64,000 nt of DNA from Camarhynchus parvulus (GCF_901933205.1 NC_044582.1:17583820-17647819), one strand, 5' to 3'. Numbered from the stretch's first letter, positions 24,540-37,683 are shown. Notes: a model not told the origin generated them from the letters alone. A program made the numbers and translations.

Positions 24540-25074
24540 GTAAGGCCTTCATTTCTGGTTGAAATTTGTAATTATTACTTTTATTATTAAGATGAGAGCT
24601 GTCTTTCCTCAAAATAAATGGGAAAGAACCAGCTCACATGGCAAAACATGAGTTGTTTGTTATTCAACGAACATTCAAAGAAGAAAGTGGTATTTTCTTC
24701 TTGGAATAATTTAATTAAATTCCTGATTTTGAGGACAGAAACCAAATCTGGATGCAGGATTTCAGACCACTGAACTATCAACTCCCACAGGTTATTACTG
24801 CAAAATAGCAACGGATGCAAATGTTTGAAAACTCCAGGGGAAGTGATTTGATCAGCTGTGAGTTCATTAATCTGATGTCAGCAGCATTCAGGGTTTGGGA
24901 TAAATACTGATGGGGAGAAGAATAAAACCCTGGAGCTGGAATAAAAAACAAGCTTAAAAATAAAGCAGGGAAAATTACTGATCCTAGAAGTTTGTGCTTT
25001 ATTAGCACAGAGGAAGGGCAGAGAGGGAAATGAGGGATTAAGGACCAGGTTTGTAGAAGTGGCATGAAATTTAT

Positions 25075-25190
25075 GGATAGAATCAAAGAATTATTAAGGT
25101 TGGCAAAAAGCCCTTAAAATCAGAGTCCAACCCTTAACCCAGCCCAGCCAGGTTCAGTATTCAACCATGTCCCAAAGTTGAAACAACTGG
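25075..25190 (-). mobile_element. CR1 LINE fragment (reverse orientation)
   Basis: Short reverse fragment: 'atagaatcaaagaattatta', 'aggttggcaaaaagccctta', 'cagagtccaacccttaaccc' and a 'ccatgtcccaaag' end. This matches the CR1 variant that reads 'ggttggaaaagacc' in forward orientation. Confidence 0.65.
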
Positions 25191-28100
25191 TTTGTACCAA
25201 TCCATTTAATCACCTGTAGTTTGGAATATGAGCACACATTTTGGTTCTAAATTCAGGATTGAGAAGAGGAAAATCAGAAGCAGAATCTTCCCAGAGGGAG
25301 TGGAAAGGACAAGAAACTCCCCCAGCTCCATGGTGGAGCAGGGTGAGAACCTGAAGCAGGTTTTATGATGCAGTTCAGTGGCAGAGACGGAGAAAAGCAG
25401 CAGTGCAGTGGATTTTTTCAGATGAGATCTTGCATTTCCAAGCTCCTGCAGTATTTTGTTATGAAATATCTGACAGCTCCGTGCTCAGGTGGAATCCATG
25501 TGGCAGGGAATGCATCCACAGCCTTCCCAGCCCCACAGTGACAGGAGGTGGCTGCTTTTGCACAGAAAACACTTCTGGCAGATGAAATGGGCTATGAGAA
25601 ACACGAATAAACATTTTTGTCCTGTCTTCAGCATAGGAAATAATCCTGAGAAGCATTCCAGGCACAGCCAAGGCTTGGGAGAGTCCTGGTGCTGTGGGCA
25701 CATTGAAACCAGGACATTGCAAGGGCTGGGAGGGTTCCTGGGAGGGACCTGCTGAGGCTGCCAGGTAAATGTATTTTATGAGTGCTCCCCATGAAAGACA
25801 TGCTTTATTTTCCTCCCATCCAGCTTTATGGATTTCTTTTTCCTTGGGAAATCTATTTAATGTTGAAATGTGCCACACAGCAATCCCTGATGCCAGAGCT
25901 TGGTGTTGGGTGAGGAATTTGCAGCATTCCAGGTGTTGCTCTGTGGGTTAGTCTCCACCACCTTGCAGCTGTTTTAGGGAAGAGCTTTCCAGAGCAGAGT
26001 AGAATTGCAGAAAGCTTTAGGACAGCGAGCTGAGGTTTATTGAACTGTTGACAGGGTAGGATGGGCAGCTGATGGCAGCTCGAGTTTCAGGCAGGGACAG
26101 GAGAGTGATGCGGTTAAACTTCAGACATAGTTTTTGACTTTGGGGTCTGGGCAGGGCAGTGAGGTCAATACAACTTCTCTTAAGCAAAATATCTCGAACT
26201 CATTACATTTGAGAGGAGTTAAAGTGCTCAGTGTCATGTTTGTAGCTCCAGCAGCAGAATGTTCTGATATTCCATTGCTACTGAACTAAAGAAGATGGAA
26301 AACAAGGAGTTGGTGTCTGTATTTGGGATTATTGGATCTGTATTCAGAGAGGAGATTTTTTGCTTTTAATGAAGAACAGTCTAGAGTAGCTTAAGTAGAT
26401 ATTAAATACATTGGGAGTGGATGGCAACAAATTTATGGAGAGGTTACAAACATGGTTGTTATCAAAAGCAAGAGGAATTTTAGTGCTAATATATGCAAAT
26501 TCCTAAACCCAGAAAAAAAAAATACATGGTACAGATAATGTATTAGAGGGATTTACCCAACTCACACATCTTTTGAAGCACATTTGCTGTTATTAGAACA
26601 CTTCTGCCATCAGTTCTTTCATTTACTGGTGCAATGTAAAAGCTGCAAATTCAATCAGGATTCAGAGAGGAGTAGAAGGCACCTTTGATTTTCTAAAGTG
26701 CTCTACAACTGTGCCCCAGTGGAAGAGCTGCTGGTGCACAGATCTGCTGTAAATCAGAACCTGCCAGGGAGGGGCTGGGCATAAATTACCTCTATTCACC
26801 GCCAGGGTTTGGAGCACAGACTGGTACATGTGAGATCACTCCCTGCATTCATGATGATGATGCAGAGGTGGCAGAGCTGTGCCAGCTGCATTCAAGGCAG
26901 ATGTAAAGCTCCTTGGCAAAGTCACCGTGCCAGGGAAGGGAAGAAAACCCCAGCGAGGCAGAGCAGGGCAGTTTCTTTCATAAATTACATTTCCACTGCA
27001 GAAGCAGAATACTGAGTCTGTAAGGCTGCTGCTGAAAAGGAGAACAAAAGAGTGTTTACTCACAGTAGTCATTCCAGGGAAGCAATAGAAATGTCAGCAG
27101 AAATGATCATTAAATCTCACCTACATAATGAAAATACCCCACCTCCCCTATGTAGGATGACATTAAGGAGAGGGGGAAGAATGGGCTCTGAGGATCTCGA
27201 TGTGTTTGCAGCACTAACAAAGGCCAGATTGTTACAAGATACATTCAGCATGAAAATGAATTTAAATGGTGAGAACACAGACTTCAGCTCCCCTCCTCCA
27301 GCATTTCGGGAATCTGCTGCTTGAATTAGTGAGCAGGCCCAATGCCAGGGGAAGGAGAAGAAGTACAGTTTAAACTTCTTTAATTAACTGTGCTGTGAAA
27401 GACTCTTCACGGCAGACTGAGTTAAGATTTATGCTTGGTATTTCTAAAGCTGCTGCTCCAAAAGACCAGAGACCTGAGGATGGAAAAATTGGCTGAATGT
27501 AAAATTATTCCGTGGCAGGCTGTGCTCTGATGTGATGTTAGTGCAAGAATTCCCAAAGAAACCAGACCTGAGTTAATATTCAAAAACTCAGGTGTGAACA
27601 TCCTGAAATCAGTAAAAGATGCTGAGCTGATACTGAAGGAGGAGGTCTCAGTTTTGTGAAGGCTTCGGTGTAGCTTTTATGGAAGAGAAAACAAAAGAGA
27701 GCAATTCACTGAGACTTTGCAGGTGATGGGGATGAAATTTAACCCTCTTGCTTCCTAAGCCAGTGACCTTCCCTTATGGCCACCTAAATCATTGGGCTCA
27801 CTCTGATTCCTGCCTGTGGCCATCATTTGGGAAAGGATAACAGAGATTTACGCAGAAAAAACCGTCACTGATTCCATTCCACATCCTCAGGAGCGAGTGG
27901 ACTCCCAGCCACGCTCTTCCTGACAGCCAGGCTTTGCTAACTTTTTCAATTTAAGGCAGCAATTAAAAAACCCATAAACAAGCAGGGTCGTATGTCATAA
28001 ACAGTTCAAAGGCTGCAATGGAAATTACAGATTTAACTACTGCTCCTGCTGCATGGATCAGAATATCAATTGAGGCATGGAGATGAGCCCTGGAAACCTC

Positions 28101-31100
28101 CCAAGTTTCACTCAGTGCAGCTCAGCATCAGGGGCTGCAAGTCATGGTTCAGAGTCCTTAAAATGTTGGGTTGTTTGCTGTACAGGATACAGATCTGTAT
28201 GGAAAATCATAATTAGATACTAATTTAAGTGTCTAAGGAGCTGGAAATTTCAAGGTTAGAGAAAATTCTTGACTATTTCTGCTTTGCTTCACTTTTACAT
28301 CCTTTAAGGGTTTATTTGCAAGGAAAAATATGAGACTATCTGTGATGGATCAGGCTAAGCTCTCCTTTATCCCAGGATATCTTCAGTAGAATCCACAGGG
28401 AAGGTTATAAAACCAGACCTGGGTTTCAGTGATGTTTTTCTACAATAATTTCACCATTTGTTTGCTAATTGCTGGTTTATCATCCTGAATTCACTCCCAT
28501 TTTTACACCTGATATTGGTAGAAACAAGACACTGGGATCTCAAGGACAGGTTACTGGAGAAATGCTTTTCCTTTGTTCCATTTCTCAACACTTGAGCCCA
28601 ACACATGTAAAATACCTGACGGAATGGGCTCCATTCTCACACAAACTGGAATAAATTGCCATAATTGATGCAGTTTTAGTGTGAAGTCACTGTAATCAGC
28701 AACAGGACAAAAACTGAGCTGTAGGACAAAAATTGAGCTTTAGGACAAGGTGTCCTAAATGGACCGCGGAGTAAATCTGGAGCAATGCTGGGGACTGGAG
28801 TTCCCAGCTCTGATTGCTGTATTTCTGAATCTCTATTTCTGCTAAACTCAAATTAAGCCTTTCTATTGCACTGTATTGGTGTCTCTGCTGTTTGCTTTAG
28901 GTTGAGAAACTGCATTTTCTGAAGGGGTAAGGAGGAGAGGCTCAGGCTCCTTTCTGGATTTTTTCCCAGCCCCCCAAATTTGGTGCTCCAGCCTGGACTC
29001 AAGCACAGCTCAGTCAATGAACTTTGAGTCACCCCAGGGATTAAACAGATCCTGGCTCCTTGCACAAATGACTCTGGCCACTGATAATCTTCTGTTTCCA
29101 TGGTTCACACACTGTCAGAGCGCTTCAGTTCTGGGTTTTGAGTGCAGCCTTGTCAGGAAAAACCCCTTGGTCAGCAAAGCCTTTCCCAGGAGTATTTGAA
29201 GAGGTGTCACGGTGGGATTTTGGGAGATTCTCCGTAGCTGGAGTTGGGAGTGCAGGTTTCCATCTTCCCCGTGGCTGTTCCACTCACACCTCATGATTTG
29301 TGTGTGGTGAGAGCCCTCCTGGGGCTTTCTCAGAGCCCCTAAATCCCTCTGCTCTCCCTCTGTCCCCTCCCATCACATCCCTGTGTGGGGATTCTGTAGA
29401 ATATTGATGGAGCAGTGTCAGTGCTGTCACTGCAGAGACATCAGCTGGAACTTTCAGTGGCCATGTGCTGCAGTGAGAACTCTGTTCAATATCAAACACT
29501 TCCATGGCACAATTTATTTTGTGTTTATTTTATTATGCTGTGGAGTTGAACTCAGCTGTGATACTTTCTGTGATCAGCCACAAATCAGTTGTGATTGATT
29601 CTGGAATATCCTCTAATTAGAACATAGGAGCCCTGAAAAAATATCCAAAATGTTGCCTGCATAGACATTCTGAAGATTGATGTGCAAAAGGCAAAGTCTA
29701 ATGTGACAGAGGCTTTTTATTTTTAATAAATTGAATTCAGAAGTAGGGATTTTTTCTAGTCTTTGAGACCAGCGGGACCCCAGCAAAAAAATTATGCTTG
29801 TCAGAGGGTTTGGCTCAGGAATTTATCATGAGTTTTCATTTCTTGCAAAGCTTCAAGGATTAAACATTCGAATTTATCATTATGAGGATGAAAATCAAAG
29901 TTTTTCAATGATTTTCATGGTGAACTAAGCAAAAAAAAAAAAAAAGCAAACCAAAAAACCAGCATGGAAGGACCTGTGGTGCAAGTGCTTGATGGAGATG
30001 GAGGACATTTGGGGTCAAATTGCTGCTTCCCCCAGTGAAGTCCAGCTGCCAACATCTGGAGATGAATGTCTGTGCTGCCAGCTAATGACACCAGGACTGT
30101 GACTTGTCACTGTCTCCTGGTGGGACTCAGTAAATTTCTGTATAATTCTGTAATTACTGGCCACAGAAATTCACTGAGGAGCCCAGTGGTTATGGCACCC
30201 AGCTGGGATGTCAGAAACCCAGATTTAATTCTGCTAAATGAGGCAAAAAATGGGTTTGAACAAGGGGTTCCAATGTCCTAAACAAGTGGTGCCATATTAG
30301 TCCATTTGCTGATCCATTGGTTTGGTCAGAAATCCCTTTATCCTTCCCTGACCCAGCTTATTGAAAGTTTTGTTGGGAGCGACGTGCTTTGGGGAATAAA
30401 TAAGCTTTAGATCAAGAAATTGGCTTTTTCCTGCTGGAAAATATTGCACCTCTGCAGTCAGCAGATGTATTTCCCAGGGCTTGAAGAGTGCAGGTTACTG
30501 AAGGTACTGGATATGAATATGCAGCTCTTTTTTTTAACCTGAAATTTCACCTACAGAGTGGGTGATGCTCATTAGCTGCATTTTGCCTCTCCTAAGAATT
30601 CCTAACCTATTAATAACCCTCCTGGAGATAAAATCTCTGCAGAGTCTGCATTCAGGCAGTCAGCACTGGAGTGATTGCTTCTTTTCATGTTTACTAATCC
30701 TGAGATGTGTGAAGTGGCCTCAGAGTCCAATCCCTGCATTTCTCCCCCTCTCCCTTCCTTTGCCCCCTGCACTGGGATGTTGCAGGTTCCCTGCTGGACC
30801 ACTGATGTCTCGAGATGTGGAGCTGCTCTCAGAGCTCCATGTCGTGACAGGGAGGTGATGTTGGTTGTGCCAGTTTGACTCTGCACAGCCAAGATCTTCT
30901 CCATCCTTTGCTGCTTCATTTAATTTAATTAAGCTGCTCATTTTGCTGCTTGATGCTGGTCTGAAGTGAAACTTTGGCCAGTTGGAACTTGCCTGAAATG
31001 AAAGCAGGAGGCGACGTCAGCCCTGAAACTGCCTCAGCTCAGTTCCTTCAAGGGGTGGTTCCATCTTGCAGGCTGCTTGCTCTGGGATCATCTCCAAGCT

Positions 31101-31552
31101 GAGCCTCCCTTGGTCTGGGTGGGCTCCAACCCAGCTCTGCTCCCCATTTTCCCACATCAGCTCCAGTGGCATTTTGGGCATCCAAATTTGCCCAGGTGTG
31201 CCAGGCTTGGAACACAATGCTGGCATCAGGTGCTGTGGGTGGTGAAACATTGATGCATTAACCATTTATCCTGTGTTTAAGCCCAGCTAGAGCAGCCCTG
31301 GTACAGCCCTGTGAGCTTTGTGCCAAGCCTATCCCTGCAGCCCTGCAGGAATCCAGGCTGAGCTTCCAGGCCTGAGGAGGCAACAGAGGCTTCACAGCAG
31401 CCTTCCTCTGATCCTGGAGATGGAGGAGAGCTGGGGCAGCTCCAGACAGGAGCCTGATGTCTGTCCTCACCTGCAGGGACTTGCAGTGGGTCCTTAGGAA
31501 CCATGTTTGATCCAAGGTTTCCCGGAATGTTCCACACTCCCAGGCTGGTTCC

Positions 31553-32013
31553 TGATGCCCTGTGCAGGCTGCCCTAGAGCAGAGGCTGGGCAGAGTCACA
31601 GAATAAAGCAGGGATTTATTCAAAGGATCTCCTCCATGGATCCACCTTGGGCAGCACAAGAGCCCAGCCAGGGCTGCACCCAAGATGAACCAAAATGGCC
31701 CCAAAATGCACGGCCGGGCACGGGGTCTGTCCCTGGGATCAGTTCTGCTCCATTTGCACCTTGCAGTTCATTGTCCCATTCCAGCTTTAGCCCCTGCAGT
31801 CCCACCCTGCTTGTTTTTCTCTCTCCAGCCCACGGTGTTTGTGCTCCTGGGCTGAGATTTGGGTCATTTGTCCTTGGTGCCCAGCTGGAGCAGGAATTGT
31901 TTTGTCTCCCTGCTCTGTGCACAGAGCTCACCATGCCCTGATATGGAGCTCAGAACTGCACACTAAAGCAGCACAGAATGTGAAAAATAGAAAAGCCAAA
32001 ACCTGAGGCATCA
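31553..32013 (-). mobile_element. Solo LTR, second family (reverse orientation)
   Basis: 461-bp block with inverted termini TGATGCC...GGCATCA. It shares 'gaggctgggcagagt', 'ttattcaaagg', 'gcacccaagatg', 'gatatggagctcagaactgc', 'aaagcagcacagaatgtgaa' and 'aaatagaaaagcc' with copies at 34272-34694 and (inverted) 46301-46739. Its polyadenylation motif is on the - strand, antisense to CHL1. I found no convincing target-site duplication. Confidence 0.78.
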
Positions 32014-32475
32014 CTGGGACCAGCTGGGGCCCCACCAGTGCACAGCCCTCGGTGCCAGGCTTGTCCTTAGGGACCCTTTGGCCTTGAGTGGTCACTTCCA
32101 GACAGCACAAAGGAGCTAAAGAAAGTGTTTGAAAAGAATTGTGTTAAAGTAAAGCCAAAGCAAAGCACAGGACATCACAAACAAGTGTTAAACATCTCCA
32201 TTCAGTGCCTGGCTTTAGATAGGATGCTGCAAGAACTTTGTGAATGAAGGGATTCCTATTGTGAGTGTTCCAGAACTCAGGGATTTCCTACTCAGAGTAA
32301 AACTCATCATTTCTCTGTGCCTCTGTGTAAATTAAAATTGGTATTAAAGGCAAATAATGCAAAGGAGTATGTAAAGGTAAATATTTTATTAAAAATGTAC
32401 CAGAAAGAAAGCAAAAGGCAAAATTTCAAAAGGTACCAATAATAGAGGAACTTCTTGGCTTTTTTTTTTGTGCAG

Positions 32476-32598
32476 GTGTACCAAAATTCCCCAAAGAAAA
32501 AATTGAGCCTCTGGATGTGGAGCATGGAGATTCTGTGATCCTGCACTGCAACCCCCCAAAAGGCATCCCCCCTTTGCATATCTACTGGATGAATATTG
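32476..32598 (+). CDS. CHL1: CHL1 exon 4: first half of Ig2
   Basis: Acceptor preceded by a T-rich tract (tttttttttgtgcag). Encodes [18 protein letters not shown] through HIYWMNI. The first Ig2 cysteine is in [10 protein letters not shown] and the core tryptophan in YWMNI. Phase 1 in and phase 1 out. This is one of the stretches most diagnostic of CHL1 among L1-family members. Confidence 0.95.
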
Positions 32599-33869
32599 GT
32601 GAGTAAATGGTTTTTGCACAATTCGTACAAGGGGGCTCAAAGCATTTGTCTTTCAGAGCAGCTTCATTGCAGATTTGTCATGGGTAGGAATTGTAACTGT
32701 ACAAGTGCTTGGGAGAAATATCTGGATATTGAAGAACAAAATTGAAAAATGGAGGATGGAGATCTGGTTTGACATGACCCAAAGTTAAATTGTGGAGTGC
32801 ATTGACACAGCATCTCATGAAATATGAGATATCAAATAATTTATATATTGCTGAATCTATCAGTGATGAGGAGTCCTGCATTTAGAGGAGAGAGGATATG
32901 ACATGTCAATATGTTATCCTCATTGTTTTCCTCGTTCCATAAATTGATCATTGATTTATGATACTATGGGGAAAATAATCCACCAGGTTTATATAATTAG
33001 TTCCTGGTGGTTTCTGCCCCATTATTCTGTAGTGTTTGTGCTCTGAAGGAATTTCTGGCTTTTGGGAAGCAAAATAACTCTGTTTTTTAAATTATCAAAT
33101 TTTCCTTATCAGTTATATAGGTCTACATTATTATATAAAAATATTTTTAATCACTTTTATACTGGATATTGGTAAATAACCCATTGGCTCTGCTGGATTT
33201 TCTGCCTCTTTTACTTCAGTGTTTCATTCTCTGTATCTGAAAGGCAGCACATGAGGGGAGCATTTGGTGAAACAGCCCTGTGTTGTTCCCACCTTATCAT
33301 TTGCTGCTAGAAATGAAGGGATGAGACTGTTTTCAAGCTAAGAATGATTTATTGCTCAGATAAAAATCAATCTTAGAGGCTGAGAGGTTTTAGAGGAGCA
33401 AGAACTCGGCCATAGCTCAGAGTAGTCACAAGTTCTTTGTTACAAAACAATACAAAACTTTCTAAATCAATAAACAGTTGCCACAGAGTTTATTTTGCCT
33501 TTCTGTCCTGTCGTCTTGCCTTTTTAATTTTGCTGCACTGTGGATACTTTTATCCAATGGGCTTCTGTCTCACATGTACACATATGCTTCTGTTATAACT
33601 TCTGAACTCTTAGTTTATTCCATACAATCACACCCCTATGTTATAAACCCTTCACCATTTTATCAGTACAGATTCTCACTTACTTAAGGTGTATTCTCAC
33701 CTACAGCTATAGAAATAGAAGTTTATGATTTTTCTGCTTAATATCTGTGTATTGTATTTTTACATCAATCCAAGCTGCTCTCAAGGCTGCACATCAAACC
33801 TTTCAGTGTCTGTGCAAGTTTCTGGTTTTCCGATTCCCCCACCACCTCACCGTTACTTTTCCTTGCCAG
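32599..33869 (+). other. CHL1 intron after exon 4
   Basis: 1.3 kb; its right half is occupied by the LTR-like repeat described at 33310-33700. The left half shows nothing notable. Confidence 0.9.
33310..33700 (-). mobile_element. Probable LTR-like repeat (reverse orientation)
   Basis: A block with 'aagaatgatttattgctcag' (AATAAA on the - strand), 'ggctgagaggttttagagga' and a pyrimidine-rich right side, in a style like other avian LTRs. It does not align to either LTR family recognised here and its borders are uncertain. It lies just upstream of exon 5. Confidence 0.4.
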
Positions 33870-34040
33870 ATTTGCAGCACATCCCACAGGATGAGAGGGT
33901 CTCCATGAGCCTGGAGGGAGATCTCTACTTTGCCAACGTGGAGGAGAGTGACAGCAGGAGTGACTATTGCTGCTTTGCAGCCTTCCCCAGGCTCAGGACC
34001 ATCGTGCAGAAGATGCCCATGACGCTCAAGGTTTCCCGCT
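33870..34040 (+). CDS. CHL1: CHL1 exon 5: second half of Ig2
   Basis: Acceptor ccttgccag; codes for DLQHIPQDERVSMSLEG through MTLKVSR. The second Ig2 cysteine lies in SDYCCFAAFPRL, where two adjacent cysteines occur as in other CHL1 orthologs. The highly conserved RTIVQKMPM follows. Donor T|gtgagt, phase 1. A probable LTR-like repeat fills most of the 0.5 kb just upstream. Confidence 0.95.
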
Positions 34041-34271
34041 GTGAGTGTGGGGCTCAGCTCTTTGTTTGCTCTGCTTTCTGAGCTCCCCAGGCAGCAGTGC
34101 ATGCAGATGTGTGGCTCTCAACACTGGGCACCTTGCTGAGTTTATTTCCTGCATTATTGACCTTGTTCTTGGGGCTAAATTTCACTAGGAAAAGCTTCTT
34201 GCTCCAGCCTGTGTTCTAGGCGGCCATCCCAAGGCATCAGTTTCTCCTGTCCCATCTGGGTCACCAACGTC

Positions 34272-34694
34272 TGATGCGTTGGAGGGGCTGCCTAGAACAG
34301 AGGCTAGACAAAATTAAGAGAGTAAAATATTTATTGAAGGCCTTTGATAGGCACACCTTGGGCAATCAGGAGCCTCCCAGAGGCTACACCCAAGATGGAC
34401 AATGGTCACAAGTTTTTCAGACAATTATAGGTTTGGTCCATTCACATATCAGGGGTGAATCCTCCAATTACAGCTTCAGGTAATGAAGTCATTTACTCCA
34501 GGTTTGCCCCCCAAATTCACTGTTGTTTCCATCTCTCAGGGACTGAGGTGTCCTTGATTGCCAGACCTGGACAGGAATTGTTGTGTCTGCCCAAAATGTG
34601 AAGACAGCAGCTGACACTCTATATGGAGTTCAGAGTTATACACCAAAGCAGTACAGGATTTGAAAAATAGAAAAGTTGAAATCCTAAGGCATCA
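34272..34694 (-). mobile_element. Solo LTR, second family (reverse orientation)
   Basis: 423-bp block with termini TGATGCG...GGCATCA, matching the LTR at 31553-32013 in the same orientation ('gaggctagacaaaatt', 'atttattgaagg', 'ctacacccaagatgg', 'atatggagttcagagttata', 'aaatagaaaagttgaaatcc'). Antisense to CHL1. No internal retroviral sequence. Confidence 0.82.
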
Positions 34695-35667
34695 CAGTCA
34701 GACCCCAAAAGTGCCCTGTCCTTCCTCCTGCTGTCCCCACAGTAAAAGCCAAGGGTGCATTAGGGAAATCTGCTGCTCTTGAGTCCAGCAGGTTCCCCAG
34801 GAATGGGACTTTACTGGGCTTTGAGGACTTTGTGGCTGCCTCTTCCCTGGGCAAGGCCTGGTTTGCTCCAGCCTCAGCAGTGAGGTTGCAAGGATGACGT
34901 TTTCCAGGTTTTCCAGGCAGCCTGGAGCATCAGAAACACAAGAGGTGTTTCCAGTTCCTTGATGAAACGATGTGTAGGGAATTTAAGATTTCACTTGTTC
35001 ATTGTGGATCTTTCAGACTTACACAGCCCAGAAAGCCAAGGAGAATTTTGTCTTCATGAATGAAACCCTCATGTTTAATATGTGATTTTTGAGAGTTTTC
35101 TTGTTGGGATAAAAAGATAAAGGATTAATAGTGGTTTTATGTGTTTAATGCTTGCTTAGACCATATCTTGGGGTAATAATTGTGAGAAAAACATACAAAT
35201 TAAATGTTGCTCTCCATGGCTTTTCAGATGGGTTCAGTCTCCCACACATGCACACAGAGATCAGAGAAAAACAAGATGGGTTTTGGCTGCTGGTAGCCCT
35301 GGAAGTGGCCCAAAAAGCCACTTCAGTGTGTCCATCTTGTCATCAAAGCCACAGGACTTGGGCCAGGAAAAGATGAGAGGCACGAACTGAAAGGGTTCTA
35401 TAAACTCAGCTTGACATTGCCCATTCCACCCTGTGCCAAGGGCCTGGTGAGGGACTGTATTAAAAATAAATAGGACAAAAATCAGCAATAAGAAACAAGA
35501 GATTGGATATATTTTATAGTATTTCTCTTTGTGGATACTTAGTGATTTTTATTACTGTAGATAGCAAGGATGAAATGCTGATTATATCACCTATGAAGCA
35601 TTTTTCAGAATAACACAAATCTTTAAAGCATTTTCATTGTATTTTCAAAACTCAGTTGCTCATCTGT

Positions 35668-35704
35668 TGCTTTCTTTTATATTTTTTCATTCTTTCTTTC
35701 TTTT
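35668..35704 (+). promoter_or_regulatory. Pyrimidine tract upstream of the cassette mini-exon (possible PTB site)
   Basis: A run dominated by ttctt and cttt repeats (for example cattctttctttctttt) about 120-150 bp before exon 6. Tracts of this kind bind PTB proteins and often repress neural cassette exons; binding here is inferred. Confidence 0.4.
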
Positions 35705-35783
35705 GGGGCAGAAATTGGGGGGTGGGGAGGGGCATGGTTTTGTTTTGGTTGATTTATGGTTTCTTTTGATTCTGTCTCAACCC

Positions 35784-35789
35784 TGCATG
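35784..35789 (+). promoter_or_regulatory. TGCATG (possible RBFOX site) upstream of the cassette mini-exon
   Basis: TGCATG lies 32 bp before exon 6, and GCATG occurs again inside the exon at 35825-35829. RBFOX proteins bind (U)GCAUG and commonly repress exons when bound upstream. A hexamer this short can also occur by chance. Confidence 0.45.
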
Positions 35790-35820
35790 TTTGTTTGGTT
35801 GTCATTTTTATTTATTTCAG

Positions 35821-35868
35821 TAAAGCATGCTAATGACTCAGGCTCACCTAACGCTGCTGTTACTAAGG
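35821..35868 (+). CDS. CHL1: CHL1 exon 6: 48-bp cassette mini-exon in the Ig2-Ig3 linker
   Basis: A symmetric phase 1-1 exon of 48 bases between a tttatttcag acceptor and a G|gtgagt donor. It adds 16 residues around LKHANDSGSPNAAVTK and carries an NDS glycosylation sequon. In mammals the matching LKHANDS segment is an alternatively included 16-residue insert, so skipping here would keep the frame. A long pyrimidine tract (35668-35704) and a TGCATG (35784-35789) lie upstream, consistent with regulated inclusion; that part is inference. Confidence 0.92.
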
Positions 35869-37683
35869 GTGAGTTGAATCCATCTGTTTTTAGCCTTTGA
35901 ACTGAGACTCCACCAGCTGAGGTGAAATGGGAGCTGCTCAGAAAACACATCACAAAAGCCTCTTGATTGTGATGGGGTGGATTTAAGCAGTCCAGGGAGC
36001 ACAATTGGCTCGTCTTGTAGTTTCGGAGAGCAATCTGCAGGGCTTTTAATGAAAAAGGCAGTTTTGTTTTTTTTTTTACTTGAGAAAGGAGCTTTGTAAG
36101 GGGGTGGAAGTGAGGACACTGATGTTCAGGGTTTCTCATGTTATCAATTCAGAGCAGGAGCCAGAGCTGGATGCTCCAGATCTTTTCCTGGCGGTTAAAA
36201 GAACTCTGGGATGAGACAGCCAAGGTTTGACGCCATGAATTCACATCCCAGGGGTCACCCTGGGGCTGCCTTGCTTCAGATGAGCTCAGGGTGTGGATTT
36301 ATGGAGGCTGGGTGCCCTGTGGTGGCTGTCCCCATCACCTCCATGTAGATGGGAGGTGGCTCTGTCTCTGTGGCGCCCTGTGTGTCACCAGCATAAGTGA
36401 CACTACAGCAAAGCCATTCTCATCCTGTGCATTCCCACTCCCACTGCTCTGCCTGCCCCTCTCTGTGGAGGAGATCCTGAAAATATCTTGCAGACCTATT
36501 CCTGCCGTTCTCCACCTGGCTCCTTTTGTTTCAAATACATGAAATTTAGACTCTGTAGCTCTTGACTCTTCATTTCTTTGGTTAAATACCTTTTAAGAGG
36601 TTTTTTTTTTTAATGCCCAATTTTAACCTCCTCTGGGAGATTTTTTTTGCCAGACAAGCACTGAGGTTTCTGAAAAGGAGGTTATCCTGGAGTGTTTTGG
36701 GATGGATAACTCAGAGCACTCATCACTCCCCTGGCTTGGCCCGTGGAGCTGAGCCCTGGAGCAGCACAGGCAGGGGTTGTGCACTGTCACTGCCCCTCCA
36801 GAAGCAGTTTTTCCCTCCAAGGGATGTCTGAACTCGTGCTGGGAAGGAGCCTGGCTGCCTTTGGCAGCAGGAGGTGGAGGGCAGATGGGAAATGTGTGAG
36901 AGTGTCCAGAGGCACCAACGTGTCCTGCTGCACTCAGAGCACTTGTGACACAGATCTGCAGAGATACAAAGCAAGGGGAAATTAAAATTAAAAATGAGAA
37001 AATGGTTCAGGGAGATCTATGTGCTCTTTTACCAAATCATCCATAACTGGCTATTTTTTTAAAGAACTAGCACCATTTGGGGACTGATTCATTAGTGTGC
37101 TAATTGTTATGATAGTGATAACTGGGCAGCCACTGAACCCTGCATTTTTCATCCTAAAACCCTTGTTTGGCAGGCTGGAACAAATGGGCTGTTGGAATCA
37201 AATGCAGGTCAATCTAGTTTTATTATTTTTACAGTCTCCCTTACAAATTGTATCTCCATTATTGAAGATTTGATAATTGGAGCAGGAGGGACAGTTCTGT
37301 GGGATGCTCAAGTCAGGAAAGGTGGGGTTTCATTTGAGGTTTAAAAGATGATGGAGCCAGTGCAGAAGAAAGGTGCCAAGAAAGGAGGTGTGGACCTGAA
37401 GATCAGGAATTGAGAGGATCAGGAGGGTGATAGGAAGGGCCAGTGCTTGGAAAACTGGATATAAAACTGTAGGAAAAAGGTTTTCCCAGCTCTGCTGCCT
37501 GTTGATATCACTGTACCTCCCTTCTGACTGTTATCAGGGCTCTGGATTAATCTCAGAATAGATAAATAAAAAAGAAAGCACACAAATGGCTGTCAGAAAC
37601 CTTCTGGCAGCAGTGATGTTTGTGGCATTATTGGAGAATATCTGAGATTTCCCACCTAACTTCTGTTTTATTTTATCTTTCAG
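35869..37683 (+). other. CHL1 intron after exon 6
   Basis: 1.8 kb. No repeat family or other gene is recognised; a T run lies near 36601. Confidence 0.9.

Larger units (their letters stand above)
24540..32475 (+). other. CHL1 intron after exon 3
   Basis: 7.9 kb, the longest intron in the window. It contains a CR1 fragment (25075-25190), a poly(A) tract near 29935-29945 and an LTR (31553-32013). The remainder shows no recognisable element. Confidence 0.9.
34041..35820 (+). other. CHL1 intron after exon 5
   Basis: 1.8 kb containing the LTR at 34272-34694 and, near its end, a pyrimidine tract and a TGCATG upstream of the cassette mini-exon. Nothing else is recognised. Confidence 0.9.

Noticed and set aside
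23947..24612. 221-codon antisense open frame
   Set aside because: It runs antisense through CHL1 exon 3; the sense strand is clearly coding, and the antisense peptide has no recognisable family.
31017..31552. Sequence left of the LTR considered as internal retroviral DNA
   Set aside because: No gag, pol or env similarity is seen in any frame, and the element looks like a solo LTR.
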